NCBI GenBank assembly: GCA_024640835.1
Contig: JAHEEH010000100.1
Coordinates: 1-6,903 of the forward strand
Direction: 5' to 3'
Source of the DNA: Bacteroidota bacterium
GTDB taxonomy: Bacteria > Bacteroidota > Rhodothermia > Rhodothermales > UBA10348
DNA length: 6,903 nucleotides
Part shown: positions 1 to 5,890 of the stretch, one piece after another
Position numbering within the stretch: position 1 is the stretch's first letter
Layout: each line of letters begins with the position of its first letter
Program-made: the position numbers and the translations under genes
Notes under the pieces: generated by a model
Told to the model about the DNA's origin: nothing
Seen by the model: only the letters and a program-made list of their open reading frames with translations
Databases searched by the model: none

Positions 1-803
1 ACGCCCGCGGCGTTCACGCGCAGCGGCAGATACTGCGTGGTGCCACCGTACACCTTGCGGCCGACGACACGCTTGGCATACTGCACCGGTATCCGCCTCA
101 TGCCCTGGGTCACCAGGACCACTCCGGCCGTCACGAGGGCGAAAATGCCGATCTCGAGCAGGAAGATGAAGAGGTTGCCGGTCAGCTGAAGCTCGTTGTA
201 CATGGAGCTGGGCAGGCGGGCAATGATGCCGATCATGATGATCAGCGATATGCCGTTGCCGATCCCGCTCTCGGTGATCCGTTCGCCCAGCCACATCACG
301 AACATGGTACCGGCCGTCAGCACGATGACGGTCGTTATCATGAAGAACGTGCTGTTGATGACGATGGCCTGCCCTGTGGCCCCGTACTGCAACTGGATGG
401 CGAAGCCGACCGACTGAAGGGCCGTGATCGCGATGGTCCCGTAGCGCGTCAGCTGCGTGATCTTCCGGCGGCCATCCTCCCCTTCACGCTGCAGCTTCTG
501 GAAATACGGCACGACCGCACCCATCAGCTGGATGATGATGGACGCGGTGATGTACGGCATGATGCCCAGCGCGAAGATGCCCGCCGCGCTGAATGCACCT
601 CCGACGAACAGGTCCAGGAAGCCGAACAGGTTGTTCGGATCCGACGTCTGGTTGATGTTGGCCAGAACGCCGGCGTCCACGCCCGGAAGCGTGACGAATG
701 CGCCGAGGCGGTACACGATGAGGAGCCCGACCGTGTAGGTGATCCGCTTCCGGAGCTCCTCGATCTTCCAGATGTTTCGGAGGCTTTCGGTAAGACCGGC
801 CAT
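1..803 (-). CDS. secY: Protein translocase subunit SecY, N-terminal part (3' end cut by window)
   Basis: SecY is the pore-forming subunit of the SecYEG channel in the inner membrane. It passes unfolded proteins from SecA or the ribosome and inserts membrane proteins. I translated this frame by hand: it opens with ATG at 803 and stays open for 267 codons to the window edge, about 60% of the usual 430-450 residues. A first membrane segment lies near residues 22-40. The plug/TM2 region follows at 60-95 (FVGGAFSAAGIFALGIMPY), then FQKLQREGEDGRRK at 101-114, and the highly conserved GERITESGIGNGISLI at 173-188. The cytoplasmic loop RRIPVQYAKR is at 236-245. The frame is cut just after QYLPLRVNAAG, before TM7. 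It begins 23 bases after rplO stops and has no Shine-Dalgarno sequence, with AACCAGCTATCCAAC before ATG. The IWKIEELRKR opening resembles Bacteroidota-type SecY. The identification is very secure. Confidence 0.97.
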   Translation of the reverse strand, partial: MAGLTESLRNIWKIEELRKRITYTVGLLIVYRLGAFVTLPGVDAGVLANINQTSDPNNLFGFLDLFVGGAFSAAGIFALGIMPYITASIIIQLMGAVVPYFQKLQREGEDGRRKITQLTRYGTIAITALQSVGFAIQLQYGATGQAIVINSTFFMITTVIVLTAGTMFVMWLGERITESGIGNGISLIIMIGIIARLPSSMYNELQLTGNLFIFLLEIGIFALVTAGVVLVTQGMRRIPVQYAKRVVGRKVYGGTTQYLPLRVNAAG

Positions 804-826
804 GTTGGATAGCTGGTTTTCGAGCG

Positions 827-1288
827 TTAGGCTTCTACGTCGGCCGAACCGCCGGCCTTCTCGATCTTCGCACGGGCGCTCGCGCTGAACGCATGAGCGG
901 TCACCTGGAGAGCGGCCGTCAACTCGCCCGAGCCGAGGATCTTCACGAGGTCGGCCTTGCCGACCAGGCCGAGGCTACGAAGGGTCTCCGGCGTTACGGG
1001 CGAGGACGCATCGAGCGCCCCGGCGTCCACGAGCTGCTGCAGGCGACCTACGTTCAGCGGACGGTACTCGACGCGGAAGCGGTTCTTGAAGCCGAACTTC
1101 GGCACCCGACGCTGGAGCGGCATCTGTCCGCCCTCGAACCACGCGGGGAATTTCGCGCCGGACCGGCTCTTCTGGCCCTTGTTGCCCTTCGTCGCGCTGT
1201 GGCCACCGTACCCGGAACCCTGGCCCCGGCCGATGCGCTTCTGATTGTGAGTGGAGCCCTCGGCGGGCTTCAGATTGCTGAGATCCAT
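827..1288 (-). CDS. rplO: 50S ribosomal protein L15 (uL15)
   Basis: L15 is a late-assembling 50S protein whose extended N-terminal arm threads into 23S rRNA. The product is 153 residues, within the normal range of about 145-155. The glycine- and basic-rich arm is clear at residues 18-44 (RIGRGQGSGYGGHSATKGNK, then GQKSRSG). The family core follows at 51-75: FEGGQMPLQRRVPKFGFKNR and RVEYR. The C-terminal globular domain has the typical Leu/Gly-rich VGKADLVKILGSGELT segment at 109-124. The ATG at 1288 gives MDLSNLKPAEGSTHNQKRIG, the standard L15 beginning, so the start is well fixed although no Shine-Dalgarno sequence precedes it. The gene stops with TAA. It sits between rpmD (58 bases upstream) and secY (23 bases downstream), the usual spc order. 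Confidence 0.98.
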   Translation of the reverse strand: MDLSNLKPAEGSTHNQKRIGRGQGSGYGGHSATKGNKGQKSRSGAKFPAWFEGGQMPLQRRVPKFGFKNRFRVEYRPLNVGRLQQLVDAGALDASSPVTPETLRSLGLVGKADLVKILGSGELTAALQVTAHAFSASARAKIEKAGGSADVEA

Positions 1289-1304
1289 GTCACTGTTGGC
1301 TTGC

Positions 1305-1322
1305 GCCCGGGTATCCCCGGAC
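1305..1322 (-). other. Perfect GC-rich hairpin in the rpmD-rplO spacer
   Basis: In the transcript the sequence reads GTCCGGG - GATA - CCCGGGC. This gives a 7-bp stem (one G-U pair) closed around a four-base GATA loop. It lies 16 bases before the rplO start. No run of T follows, so it does not look like an intrinsic terminator. It could block or time rplO initiation, stabilise a processed end, or have no role. The structure is seen in the sequence; any function is inference. Confidence 0.5.
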
Positions 1323-1341
1323 TCGCTTGAGGGTCGTCGTG

Positions 1342-1359
1342 GACGGCTATTCGGCCGTC
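1342..1359 (-). other. Inverted repeat spanning the rpmD stop codon
   Basis: The transcript carries GACGGC and GCCGTC arms (6 bp) around the loop CGAATA. The repeat lies across the last codons and the TAG stop of rpmD. Ribosomes finishing rpmD would melt it. It is followed 19 bases later by a second hairpin (1305-1322). No T-run follows. Confidence 0.35.
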
Positions 1360-1529
1360 TCCACGCGGACGAGATGGTGGACTTTGTCGAGCATTCCGCG
1401 GAGCTGCGGAGTCTCCTCGTGAACGACGGTCTGGTTCAGGCGCCGAAGGCCCAGCGCCTCGAGCGTGGCCTTCTGCTTCGCCGGACGCCTGATGGCGCTC
1501 CTGACCTGTGTGATCTTGATCTGAGCCAT
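1347..1529 (-). CDS. rpmD: 50S ribosomal protein L30 (uL30)
   Basis: L30 is a small 50S protein that binds 23S rRNA; bacterial forms are about 60 residues. The gene encodes 60 residues starting MAQIKITQVRSAIRRPAKQK. This is the family's first beta strand followed by the conserved S-x-I-x-R-x-x-x-Q-K pattern. ATLEALGLRRLNQTVVHEET (21-40) matches the L-G-L-R-x-x-x-x-x-V signature with its following helix. An open frame continues in phase far upstream of 1529, but that part lies over rpsE in another frame. Only the ATG at 1529 gives a normal L30, 35 bases after the rpsE stop. No Shine-Dalgarno sequence is present; the start is preceded by AAGCACC. The stop is TAG. rpmD is absent from some bacterial lineages but present here in its standard place. 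Confidence 0.96.
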   Translation of the reverse strand: MAQIKITQVRSAIRRPAKQKATLEALGLRRLNQTVVHEETPQLRGMLDKVHHLVRVETAE

Positions 1530-1564
1530 GGTGCTTGGTACCTGGATTCCGTGGTCGGTCTTGA

Positions 1565-2095
1565 TCAGCCCCCGAAGACGCGGCCGAGGGGGATGCCACG
1601 CCGCTTCGCGACCTGGGAGGGGTCCTCGATGAGCGACAGGGCATTCATGGTCGCGGCAACCTGGTTGTGGGGGTTGCTCGAACCGAGCGACTTGGACAGG
1701 ATGTCGGTGAACCCCGCGCACTCCAGGACCGCGCGGACACCACCACCGGCGATGACGCCGGTACCCGGAGCGGCCGGCTTGAGCAGCACCCTCCCGGCAT
1801 CCTGACGACCCACGACCTCGTGCGGAAGCGTTCCGCTCTTCATCGGTACGTGGATCAGGTTCTTCTTGGCGTCCTCGGTGCCCTTCGAAATCGCATCCGC
1901 GACCTCGTTGGCCTTCCCGAGACCGGTCCCCACGGCACCGGCCCCGTCGCCCACTACGACGACGGCGTTGAACGAGAAGCGGCGGCCGCCCTTGACGACC
2001 TTCGCGACGCGCTTGACGGATACCAGGCGCTCGATCCACTCCTTCTGCTCCGCCTCCGGGCGTGAGCGCTGCTGACGATTTCTTCCTTTGGCCAT
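1565..2095 (-). CDS. rpsE: 30S ribosomal protein S5 (uS5)
   Basis: S5 sits at the 30S shoulder near the mRNA entry and decoding region. It affects translational accuracy, and its loop carries known spectinomycin-resistance sites. The product has 176 residues. The N-terminal double-stranded-RNA-binding-type domain includes the spectinomycin loop [10 protein letters not shown] (33-42) followed by [20 protein letters not shown]. The C-terminal domain contains [20 protein letters not shown] and the [18 protein letters not shown] segment. The unaltered KGGRR loop gives no sign of a spectinomycin-resistance change in the usual spot. The ATG at 2095 yields [11 protein letters not shown], a plausible short basic leader. 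It follows rplR by 38 bases and has no Shine-Dalgarno sequence. The order rplR-rpsE-rpmD is canonical. Confidence 0.98.
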   Translation of the reverse strand: MAKGRNRQQRSRPEAEQKEWIERLVSVKRVAKVVKGGRRFSFNAVVVVGDGAGAVGTGLGKANEVADAISKGTEDAKKNLIHVPMKSGTLPHEVVGRQDAGRVLLKPAAPGTGVIAGGGVRAVLECAGFTDILSKSLGSSNPHNQVAATMNALSLIEDPSQVAKRRGIPLGRVFGG

Positions 2096-2133
2096 GATCT
2101 GGTGCTGTTATTGGGCCTGCCGCGAAGCGGAAG

Positions 2134-2484
2134 CTAGAACGTGAGACCTCCTTCGCGGGCGCCCTCGGCCAGCGCCTTCACGCGGCCGTGATACCGGTAC
2201 CCGTTGCGGTCGAAAACGATACTGCCGATTCCGGCCGCCTTCGCTGCCTCGGCGAGCCTGAGCCCTACCGCGCGGCTGATCTCCTGCGGCTTCTTGCCCT
2301 CGATACCGTCCTGCAGACTGTTCGCCGCCGCGAGCGTGCGACCCGAAAGGTCGTCGACGACCTGGGCGTAGATGTTCGCGTTCGAACGGTACACGGTGAG
2401 GCGTGGACGCTCGGGCGTACCCGAGATCCGGTTGCGAATGACGCGCCTCGCGCGGAGTCTGCGTTGTGCTTTCGTCTGTGCCAT
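2134..2484 (-). CDS. rplR: 50S ribosomal protein L18 (uL18)
   Basis: L18 binds 5S rRNA and, with L5, anchors the 5S particle to the 50S subunit. The gene encodes 116 residues, a usual length. A basic N-terminal arm ([19 protein letters not shown], 5-23) leads into [20 protein letters not shown] (24-43), the family's core strand with the conserved R-P-R-L-x-V-x-R-S pattern. The C-terminal signature is [20 protein letters not shown] followed by EGGLTF. Starting at ATG 2484 matches the typical M-x-x-T/K-x-x-R-R beginning. The spacer to rplF is 62 bases. Only a weak GAG lies before the start, in AAGAGCACG. The stop is TAG. Confidence 0.97.
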   Translation of the reverse strand: MAQTKAQRRLRARRVIRNRISGTPERPRLTVYRSNANIYAQVVDDLSGRTLAAANSLQDGIEGKKPQEISRAVGLRLAEAAKAAGIGSIVFDRNGYRYHGRVKALAEGAREGGLTF

Positions 2485-2493
2485 CGTGCTCTT

Positions 2494-2518
2494 GTCGAAA
2501 GATTTCCGACCCTTCGAC
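2494..2518 (-). other. Weak inverted repeat in the rplF-rplR spacer
   Basis: Transcript arms GTCGAA and TTCGAC (6 bp) enclose a 13-base loop. A competing small stem, TCGGAA with TTTCGA (one G-U pair), uses the same 3' arm. The loop is long and the pairing ambiguous, so this is weaker than the other spacer hairpins. No T-run follows. Confidence 0.25.
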
Positions 2519-2546
2519 TCTGTGGGCGGAATGGGAATGGGCTGGG

Positions 2547-3101
2547 TTATCGGGCCGCGGTCTTGCCTGCTTTTCTGCGGACGACCTCGTCCACGTAGCG
2601 GACTCCCTTACCCTTGTAGGGCTCGGGCGGACGAAGCCCACGGATCTTCGCGGCCACCTGGCCCACGAGCTGGCGGTCGATGCCCTCGATCGCGATGATC
2701 GTGTTCTTGCCCCGCTTCGTGTCGACCGTGAGCGTTACGCCTTCGGGCGGTACGAAGTAGATGGGGTGCGAGAACCCGAGGGCGAGCTCCAGGATGCCGT
2801 TCTGCTCCAGTGCACGGAACCCGACGCCGATGACCTCGAGTTCCAGTCGATAGCCCTCGGAGACGCCGGTGACCATGTTGTTGATCAACGCTCGATACAG
2901 ACCGTGCATGGCGCGGTGCCGCTTCTGGTCGGTAGGACGCGTGACCAGCAGCTCACCGTTGTCCAGCTTCAGGGCGATGTCGGGGTCGACCTGCAGGGAC
3001 AACTGTCCCTTGGGGCCCTTGACCGTGACATGATTGTTCGCCCCGATCTCGACCTTGATCTTGTCGCCTACCGGGATCGGGAGTTTGCCGACTCGTGACA
3101 T
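2547..3101 (-). CDS. rplF: 50S ribosomal protein L6 (uL6)
   Basis: L6 lies beside the sarcin-ricin loop and the factor-binding site of the 50S subunit. At 184 residues it has family length and the expected two-repeat fold. The start [19 protein letters not shown] is the classic L6 N terminus, with [13 protein letters not shown] at 22-34. The second repeat includes [14 protein letters not shown] (84-97), [19 protein letters not shown] and [20 protein letters not shown]. It ends with the diagnostic [20 protein letters not shown] (158-177) and the KAGKTA tail. The ATG at 3101 is 46 bases after the rpsH stop and lacks a Shine-Dalgarno sequence (CTAGAACA before ATG). The stop is TAA. Confidence 0.99.
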   Translation of the reverse strand: MSRVGKLPIPVGDKIKVEIGANNHVTVKGPKGQLSLQVDPDIALKLDNGELLVTRPTDQKRHRAMHGLYRALINNMVTGVSEGYRLELEVIGVGFRALEQNGILELALGFSHPIYFVPPEGVTLTVDTKRGKNTIIAIEGIDRQLVGQVAAKIRGLRPPEPYKGKGVRYVDEVVRRKAGKTAAR

Positions 3102-3147
3102 TGTTCTAGTTCTTCAGTTGGATCGGGACGCGCCGGGGCGTGCCGGA

Positions 3148-3549
3148 TCAATAGACGTACGCCAGAACCTCTCCACCGATGCGCGCCGTACGCGCCTCCT
3201 TGTCGGTCATCACGCCACGTGATGTCGAAAGGATGGCAATGCCGAGGCCGTTGCGGACCCGCGGCAGTTCGTCGGCGCCCACGTAGTGCCTGAGACCCGG
3301 GCGCGAAGCGCGCTCCAGGTGCCGGATGACCGGGGCTCCGCCGGGGAGGTACTTCAGGTAGACCCGCAGGAGTCCCTGCCGTCCGTCCTCGACGTTGATG
3401 AAGCGGTTGACAAAACCCTTGTCCACCAGGATCTGGGTCATCGCCCGCTTCAGCTTGGAGGCGGGGATGTCGACGTGGCGGTGGCCGGCCTGCACCGCGT
3501 TCCGGACGCGGGTCAGGTAGTCGGCGACGGGGTCAGTGATTGCACTCAT
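3148..3549 (-). CDS. rpsH: 30S ribosomal protein S8 (uS8)
   Basis: S8 is a primary 16S rRNA-binding protein of the 30S platform. In Escherichia coli it is also the repressor of the spc operon, acting on the mRNA around the rplX-rplE junction. The gene encodes 133 residues. TDPVADYLTRVRNAVQAGHR (5-24) and IPASKLKRAMTQIL (28-41) are the standard N-terminal domain. The C-terminal RNA-binding motif is LGIAILSTSRGVMTDKEAR (102-120), with the key S-T-S-R-G core. It ends GGEVLAYVY. Start ATG 3549 gives MSAITDPVADYL. The 68-base spacer before it is the longest in the window and carries a strong hairpin at 3580-3596. No Shine-Dalgarno sequence is present. Whether S8 regulates this operon cannot be judged from the sequence. 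Confidence 0.98.
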   Translation of the reverse strand: MSAITDPVADYLTRVRNAVQAGHRHVDIPASKLKRAMTQILVDKGFVNRFINVEDGRQGLLRVYLKYLPGGAPVIRHLERASRPGLRHYVGADELPRVRNGLGIAILSTSRGVMTDKEARTARIGGEVLAYVY

Positions 3550-3579
3550 GTTGTTCGATCGGGGTGATGTCAGTCAGTT

Positions 3580-3596
3580 CGCCGGGTTGCCCGGCG
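3580..3596 (-). other. Perfect 7-bp hairpin in the rpsN-rpsH spacer
   Basis: The transcript reads CGCCGGG - CAA - CCCGGCG: seven uninterrupted, all-GC pairs closing a three-base loop (or six pairs with a GCAAC loop). It begins 21 bases after the rpsN stop and ends 30 bases before the rpsH start. The following bases (AACTGACTGAC) contain no T-run, so it is not an intrinsic terminator. A role in mRNA stability, translational pausing or re-initiation is possible but unproven. Confidence 0.55.
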
Positions 3597-3617
3597 CTTG
3601 ACCACGCATGCTGCCGG

Positions 3618-3887
3618 TTACCAGCTCGATTTCCGGACGCCCGGGATGATGCCTTTCAGCGCCATCTCGCGGAACGCGATTCGGGAGACTCCGAAGCGGC
3701 GGATGTACCCGCGCGACCGCCCGGTCAGGGCGCAGCGATTGTGCTGGCGGACCGGGCTCGCATCCCGCGGGAGCTTCTGCAGACCGACCCAGTCGCCGGC
3801 CTCTTTCAGCTTGCGACGCTTCTCGGCGTGAAGCGCCACCATGCGGTTGCGCTTGCGCTCGCGGGCGATCCAGCTCTTCTTGGCCAT
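3618..3887 (-). CDS. rpsN: 30S ribosomal protein S14 (uS14), long zinc-free form
   Basis: S14 is a late-assembling protein of the 30S head, next to S3 and S10. The product is 89 residues, the long type, as opposed to the roughly 61-residue zinc-ribbon type. It has a single cysteine (position 52, in [20 protein letters not shown]) and no CxxC pairs, so it cannot form the zinc finger. [18 protein letters not shown] (35-52) and the ending IPGVRKSSW closely match the S14 type I recall from Bacteroidota. Start ATG 3887 gives [16 protein letters not shown]. It follows rplE by 29 bases. AGGA at -8 to -5 is a weak, closely spaced Shine-Dalgarno-like match. The stop is TAA. Confidence 0.98.
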   Translation of the reverse strand: MAKKSWIARERKRNRMVALHAEKRRKLKEAGDWVGLQKLPRDASPVRQHNRCALTGRSRGYIRRFGVSRIAFREMALKGIIPGVRKSSW

Positions 3888-3916
3888 GTTGTCCTGCTGT
3901 TGCTTGATTCCGTTGT

Positions 3917-4489
3917 TCAGACCACGTCGGCCGTCTCGCGACGGACGAACGGCATGCCGAGCTCGCGAAGGAGCGCATGCGCTTCCTCGTCCGACCGGGC
4001 GGTGGTGACGATCGTGACGTCGAGACCGGAGATCCGGTCCACCTTGTCGACGTTGATCTCCGGGAAGATGATCTGCTCCTTGATCCCGAGCGAGTAGTTC
4101 CCCCGCCCGTCGAACGACTTGTCCGGCACGCCGCGGAAGTCGCGGACGCGCGGAAGCGCGAGCGTGATCAACCGGTCCAGGAACTCGAACATGCGCTCTC
4201 CCCGCAGCGTGACCGACACCCCGACGGGCATGCCCTCACGAAGCTTGAAGTTGGACACGCTCTTCCGGGCCTTGCGGACATGGGGGTGCTGCCCCGTGAT
4301 GCGGCGCAGCTCCTCGACGGCGTCGTCAAGGATCTTCTTGTTGGTCGACGCCTCTCCCACACCCTTGTTCACGCTGATCTTGACCAGGCGAGGCACCTGC
4401 ATGGAGTTCGTGTACCCGAACGCCTTCATGAGCGCGGGTGCGACCTCATCCTGGTACTTGCTCTTGAGCCTGGGTACGTAGCCTTCCAT
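3917..4489 (-). CDS. rplE: 50S ribosomal protein L5 (uL5)
   Basis: L5 binds 5S rRNA in the central protuberance and touches the P-site tRNA and 30S head. From ATG 4489 the product is 190 residues (family about 180-190): [20 protein letters not shown]. An in-phase open frame extends upstream to about 4648. That part overlaps rplX in another frame and reads as Arg/Pro-rich noise, so the longer start is rejected. Diagnostic stretches are [18 protein letters not shown] (30-47), [20 protein letters not shown] (81-100), [20 protein letters not shown] (101-120), [20 protein letters not shown] (125-144) and INVDKV. The 55-base spacer from rplX contains a hairpin (4507-4521). No Shine-Dalgarno sequence is present (GACAGCAACG before ATG). 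Confidence 0.98.
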   Translation of the reverse strand: MEGYVPRLKSKYQDEVAPALMKAFGYTNSMQVPRLVKISVNKGVGEASTNKKILDDAVEELRRITGQHPHVRKARKSVSNFKLREGMPVGVSVTLRGERMFEFLDRLITLALPRVRDFRGVPDKSFDGRGNYSLGIKEQIIFPEINVDKVDRISGLDVTIVTTARSDEEAHALLRELGMPFVRRETADVV

Positions 4490-4506
4490 CGTTGCTGTCT
4501 GGTTCG

Positions 4507-4521
4507 GCCGGCTGTGCCGGC
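4507..4521 (-). other. Perfect 6-bp hairpin in the rplX-rplE spacer
   Basis: The transcript reads GCCGGC - ACA - GCCGGC, a six-pair GC stem with a three-base loop, ending 17 bases before the rplE start. In E. coli the S8 repressor binds mRNA near this junction. This hairpin lacks the internal-loop architecture I associate with the S8 target, so it should not be called an S8 site. No T-run follows. Confidence 0.45.
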
Positions 4522-4544
4522 GTTGCATGTGCTGCGTCCGCGGA

Positions 4545-4901
4545 TTAGCGGTCGAGTTCCTGACCCGTCGTCTTGGCATACCGGATCCATCGACCACGCC
4601 CGGTCTCGGGATCCTCGATGCGCTTGCGACCGATTCGCGTCGGATCACCGGCCGAGTCGAGCGGCATCACGTTCGAGACGTGGATGGCTCTCTCCTGCTG
4701 GATGCGACCACCCTGCGGATACGTCTTGTTCGGGCGCGTGTGGCGGATCCGGAGGTTCACGCCCTCCACGATCACGCGCTGCGTCTCCGGGAACACACGG
4801 AGGACCTTGCCCTCCTTGCCGTTGTCGTTCCCGGCAACCACGCGGACCATGTCGCCCTTCTTGACGTGGAGCTTGTAAGTTTCTTTCGTAGTGCGAGGCA
4901 T
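4545..4901 (-). CDS. rplX: 50S ribosomal protein L24 (uL24)
   Basis: L24 is one of the first proteins to bind 23S rRNA and helps start 50S assembly near the exit tunnel. The gene encodes 118 residues, slightly longer than the roughly 103-residue enterobacterial form. The KOW motif is [20 protein letters not shown] (14-33). It is followed by [17 protein letters not shown] (42-58), the [19 protein letters not shown] segment (64-82) and [10 protein letters not shown] (85-94). The C-terminal part [15 protein letters not shown] is the L24 ending seen in many bacteria. Start ATG 4901 gives [17 protein letters not shown], 40 bases after rplN stops. Only a weak GAG lies before the start (GAGCAGAACG). 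The stop is TAA. Confidence 0.97.
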   Translation of the reverse strand: MPRTTKETYKLHVKKGDMVRVVAGNDNGKEGKVLRVFPETQRVIVEGVNLRIRHTRPNKTYPQGGRIQQERAIHVSNVMPLDSAGDPTRIGRKRIEDPETGRGRWIRYAKTTGQELDR

Positions 4902-4941
4902 CGTTCTGCTCGGTTTGGTCGCCGCTTGACGCGTCCTGGGG

Positions 4942-5310
4942 TCAGAGGACCTCAGGGGCGAGCGACACGATTCTCATGAACTGGCGCTCGCGCAGCTCAC
5001 GTGCGACGGGGCCGAAAATGCGGGTCCCGCGCGGCTCGCCCTGGGCATTCAGCAGCACGGCGGCGTTCTCGTCGAACCGGATGTAGGAGCCGTCCTTCCG
5101 ACGGTACTCCTTCTTGGTCCGCACGACCACCGCCCGCGATACCTCGCCCTTCTTGATGTTCCCCCCGGGAATGGCGGACTTCACCGACACGACGATCGTG
5201 TCGCCCACCCGGGCGTACCGACGCCCGCTCCCGCCGAGAACGCGAATGCAGAGCACCTCCTTCGCGCCGCTGTTGTCGGCAACCTTTAGTCTCGTCTCCT
5301 GCTGGATCAT
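4942..5310 (-). CDS. rplN: 50S ribosomal protein L14 (uL14)
   Basis: L14 lies at the subunit interface and helps form an intersubunit bridge. It is also the binding site of the silencing factor RsfS where that is present. The gene encodes 122 residues, the standard bacterial length. [20 protein letters not shown] (1-20) is the near-invariant N terminus. [20 protein letters not shown] (55-74), [20 protein letters not shown] (75-94) and [20 protein letters not shown] (95-114) form the family signature, ending VSLAPEVL. In E. coli this is the first gene of the spc operon. Here it follows rpsQ by 57 bases, and that spacer holds the strongest hairpin of the window. I see no recognisable promoter in it. 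No Shine-Dalgarno sequence is present (CGCAAATCGTC before ATG). Confidence 0.99.
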   Translation of the reverse strand: MIQQETRLKVADNSGAKEVLCIRVLGGSGRRYARVGDTIVVSVKSAIPGGNIKKGEVSRAVVVRTKKEYRRKDGSYIRFDENAAVLLNAQGEPRGTRIFGPVARELRERQFMRIVSLAPEVL

Positions 5311-5342
5311 GACGATTTGCGTTCTTACAGGTCCGAATGAAC

Positions 5343-5362
5343 CCGGCCGGAAGACCGGCCGG
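5343..5362 (-). other. Strong 8-bp hairpin at the S10/spc boundary (rpsQ-rplN spacer)
   Basis: The transcript has CCGGCCGG arms on both sides of a TCTT loop, giving eight consecutive GC pairs. It starts 5 bases after the rpsQ TAG stop. The bases that follow (GTTCATTCGG) have only scattered T, so it is not a standard intrinsic terminator. Because each arm is itself a palindrome, the two arms can also pair in other ways. Its place corresponds to the E. coli S10/spc operon border. A partial terminator, a 3'-end stabiliser or a processing signal are all possible. Confidence 0.6.
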
Positions 5363-5367
5363 CGGCG

Positions 5368-5634
5368 CTACTTGGCCCGCTCCACGATTTCGACGAGGCG
5401 CCAGCGCTTGTTCTTGCTCAGCGGCCGGGTCTCCAGGATGCGAACCGTGTCGCCCACTCCTGCCTCGTTGTTTTCGTCGTGCGCCATCAGCTTCGTGGTC
5501 TTCTTCACAAACTTCCCGTAGATGGGATGCTTGATCTGGCGCTGGATGGCAACAAGAATGCTCTTGTCCATCCGGCTCGAGACGACGAGGCCGACGCGTT
5601 CCTTGCGTGCCGTTCTTACTTGCGTCTGCTCCAT
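5368..5634 (-). CDS. rpsQ: 30S ribosomal protein S17 (uS17)
   Basis: S17 is a primary 16S rRNA-binding protein with an OB fold, needed early in 30S assembly. From ATG 5634 the product is 88 residues, a normal length: [20 protein letters not shown]. The conserved core is [20 protein letters not shown] (14-33) with [20 protein letters not shown] (36-55), [20 protein letters not shown] (61-80) and the ending [12 protein letters not shown] at 5679 is in phase and would add 15 residues. That extension has no family match and lies in the spacer hairpin, so the ATG was chosen. The spacer to rpmC is 64 bases. No Shine-Dalgarno sequence is present (CACAGCACC before ATG). The stop is TAG. Confidence 0.98.
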   Translation of the reverse strand: MEQTQVRTARKERVGLVVSSRMDKSILVAIQRQIKHPIYGKFVKKTTKLMAHDENNEAGVGDTVRILETRPLSKNKRWRLVEIVERAK

Positions 5635-5649
5635 GGTGCTGTGTATGGC

Positions 5650-5679
5650 TTGGTGAGCCGTGTACCGTGTCCTCACCAA
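5650..5679 (-). other. 8-bp inverted repeat with tandem-repeat loop in the rpmC-rpsQ spacer
   Basis: Transcript arms TTGGTGAG and CTCACCAA (8 perfect pairs) enclose a 14-base loop. The loop consists of two near-copies of a heptamer, GACACGG and TACACGG. It lies 19 bases after the rpmC stop and 15 bases before the rpsQ start. Unlike the other spacer hairpins it is not simply CCGG-rich, so chance pairing from base composition is less likely. No T-run follows. Confidence 0.5.
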
Positions 5680-5698
5680 CTACCGGTTGATCGGGCGG

Positions 5699-5890
5699 TC
5701 AGGCCCGCGTGGTTTCGCTCAGAATGGTCTTCAGGCGGGCGAGGAGACGTCGCTTCTCCCGGATCAGGATGGGATTGGGCAGCTCGGCCACGGCATGCTG
5801 GAATTCCAGATGCGCCAGCTGCTCCTTTTCCTCCTTGATGCGCTGGGTGACTTCCTCGACGCTCAGATCGCGGATTTCCTTTGCCTTCAT
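5699..5890 (-). CDS. rpmC: 50S ribosomal protein L29 (uL29)
   Basis: L29 is a small helical protein next to the peptide exit tunnel, where it borders the docking site of trigger factor and SRP. The gene encodes 63 residues, a usual length. MKAKEIRDLSVEEVTQRIKE (1-20) is the classic L29 opening (K-x-x-E-I-R-x-L-S-x-E-E). EQLAHLEFQHAVAELPNP (23-40) and IREKRRLLARLKTIL (43-57) form the expected helical hairpin. The in-phase frame extending to 6037 overlaps rplP and is not L29-like. The start at 5890 lies only 4 bases after the rplP stop (TAG AGTC ATG), so the two are probably translationally coupled. The stop is TGA. Confidence 0.96.
   Translation of the reverse strand: MKAKEIRDLSVEEVTQRIKEEKEQLAHLEFQHAVAELPNPILIREKRRLLARLKTILSETTRA

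Noticed and set aside
196..738. Plus-strand frames of 73 and 93 codons over the first 740 bases
   Set aside because: The minus strand here is an uninterrupted SecY reading frame with conserved motifs; the plus frames are its shadow.
893..1330. A 145-codon plus-strand frame antisense to rplO (and similar ones at 2466-3098, 3540-4097, 5709-6329, 5923-6477)
   Set aside because: All mirror well-identified ribosomal protein genes and have no recognisable domains or start signals of their own.
1530..2039. In-phase upstream extension of the rpmD frame to 2039
   Set aside because: It overlaps rpsE in another frame and reads as Arg/Gly-rich noise; L30 starts cleanly at 1529.
35..2075. Possible spectinomycin-resistance allele in rpsE
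   Set aside because: The KGGRR loop of S5 looks like the ordinary sensitive form, with no deletion or unusual change visible there.
4490..4648. 53-codon N-terminal extension of L5
   Set aside because: It overlaps rplX, has no L5 similarity, and would give an abnormally long protein.
3977..4864. A 295-codon open frame on the plus strand, the longest in the window
   Set aside because: It lies antisense across rplE and rplX, is rich in Arg/His/Pro/Leu, and shows no family motif. Long antisense frames are expected opposite GC-rich coding genes.
5343..5362. Intrinsic terminator at the rpsQ-rplN hairpin (and at 3580-3596 and 1305-1322)
   Set aside because: None of these stems is followed by a T-run on the transcribed strand, and essential genes continue downstream.
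5311..5367. Possible spc promoter in the rpsQ-rplN spacer
   Set aside because: I found neither a -35/-10 pair of the E. coli type nor a Bacteroidota-type TTG/TAnnTTTG pair in these 57 bases.
5635..5679. 15-codon extension of S17 from a TTG
   Set aside because: No family match, and it falls inside the spacer hairpin; the ATG at 5634 gives the normal S17 length.
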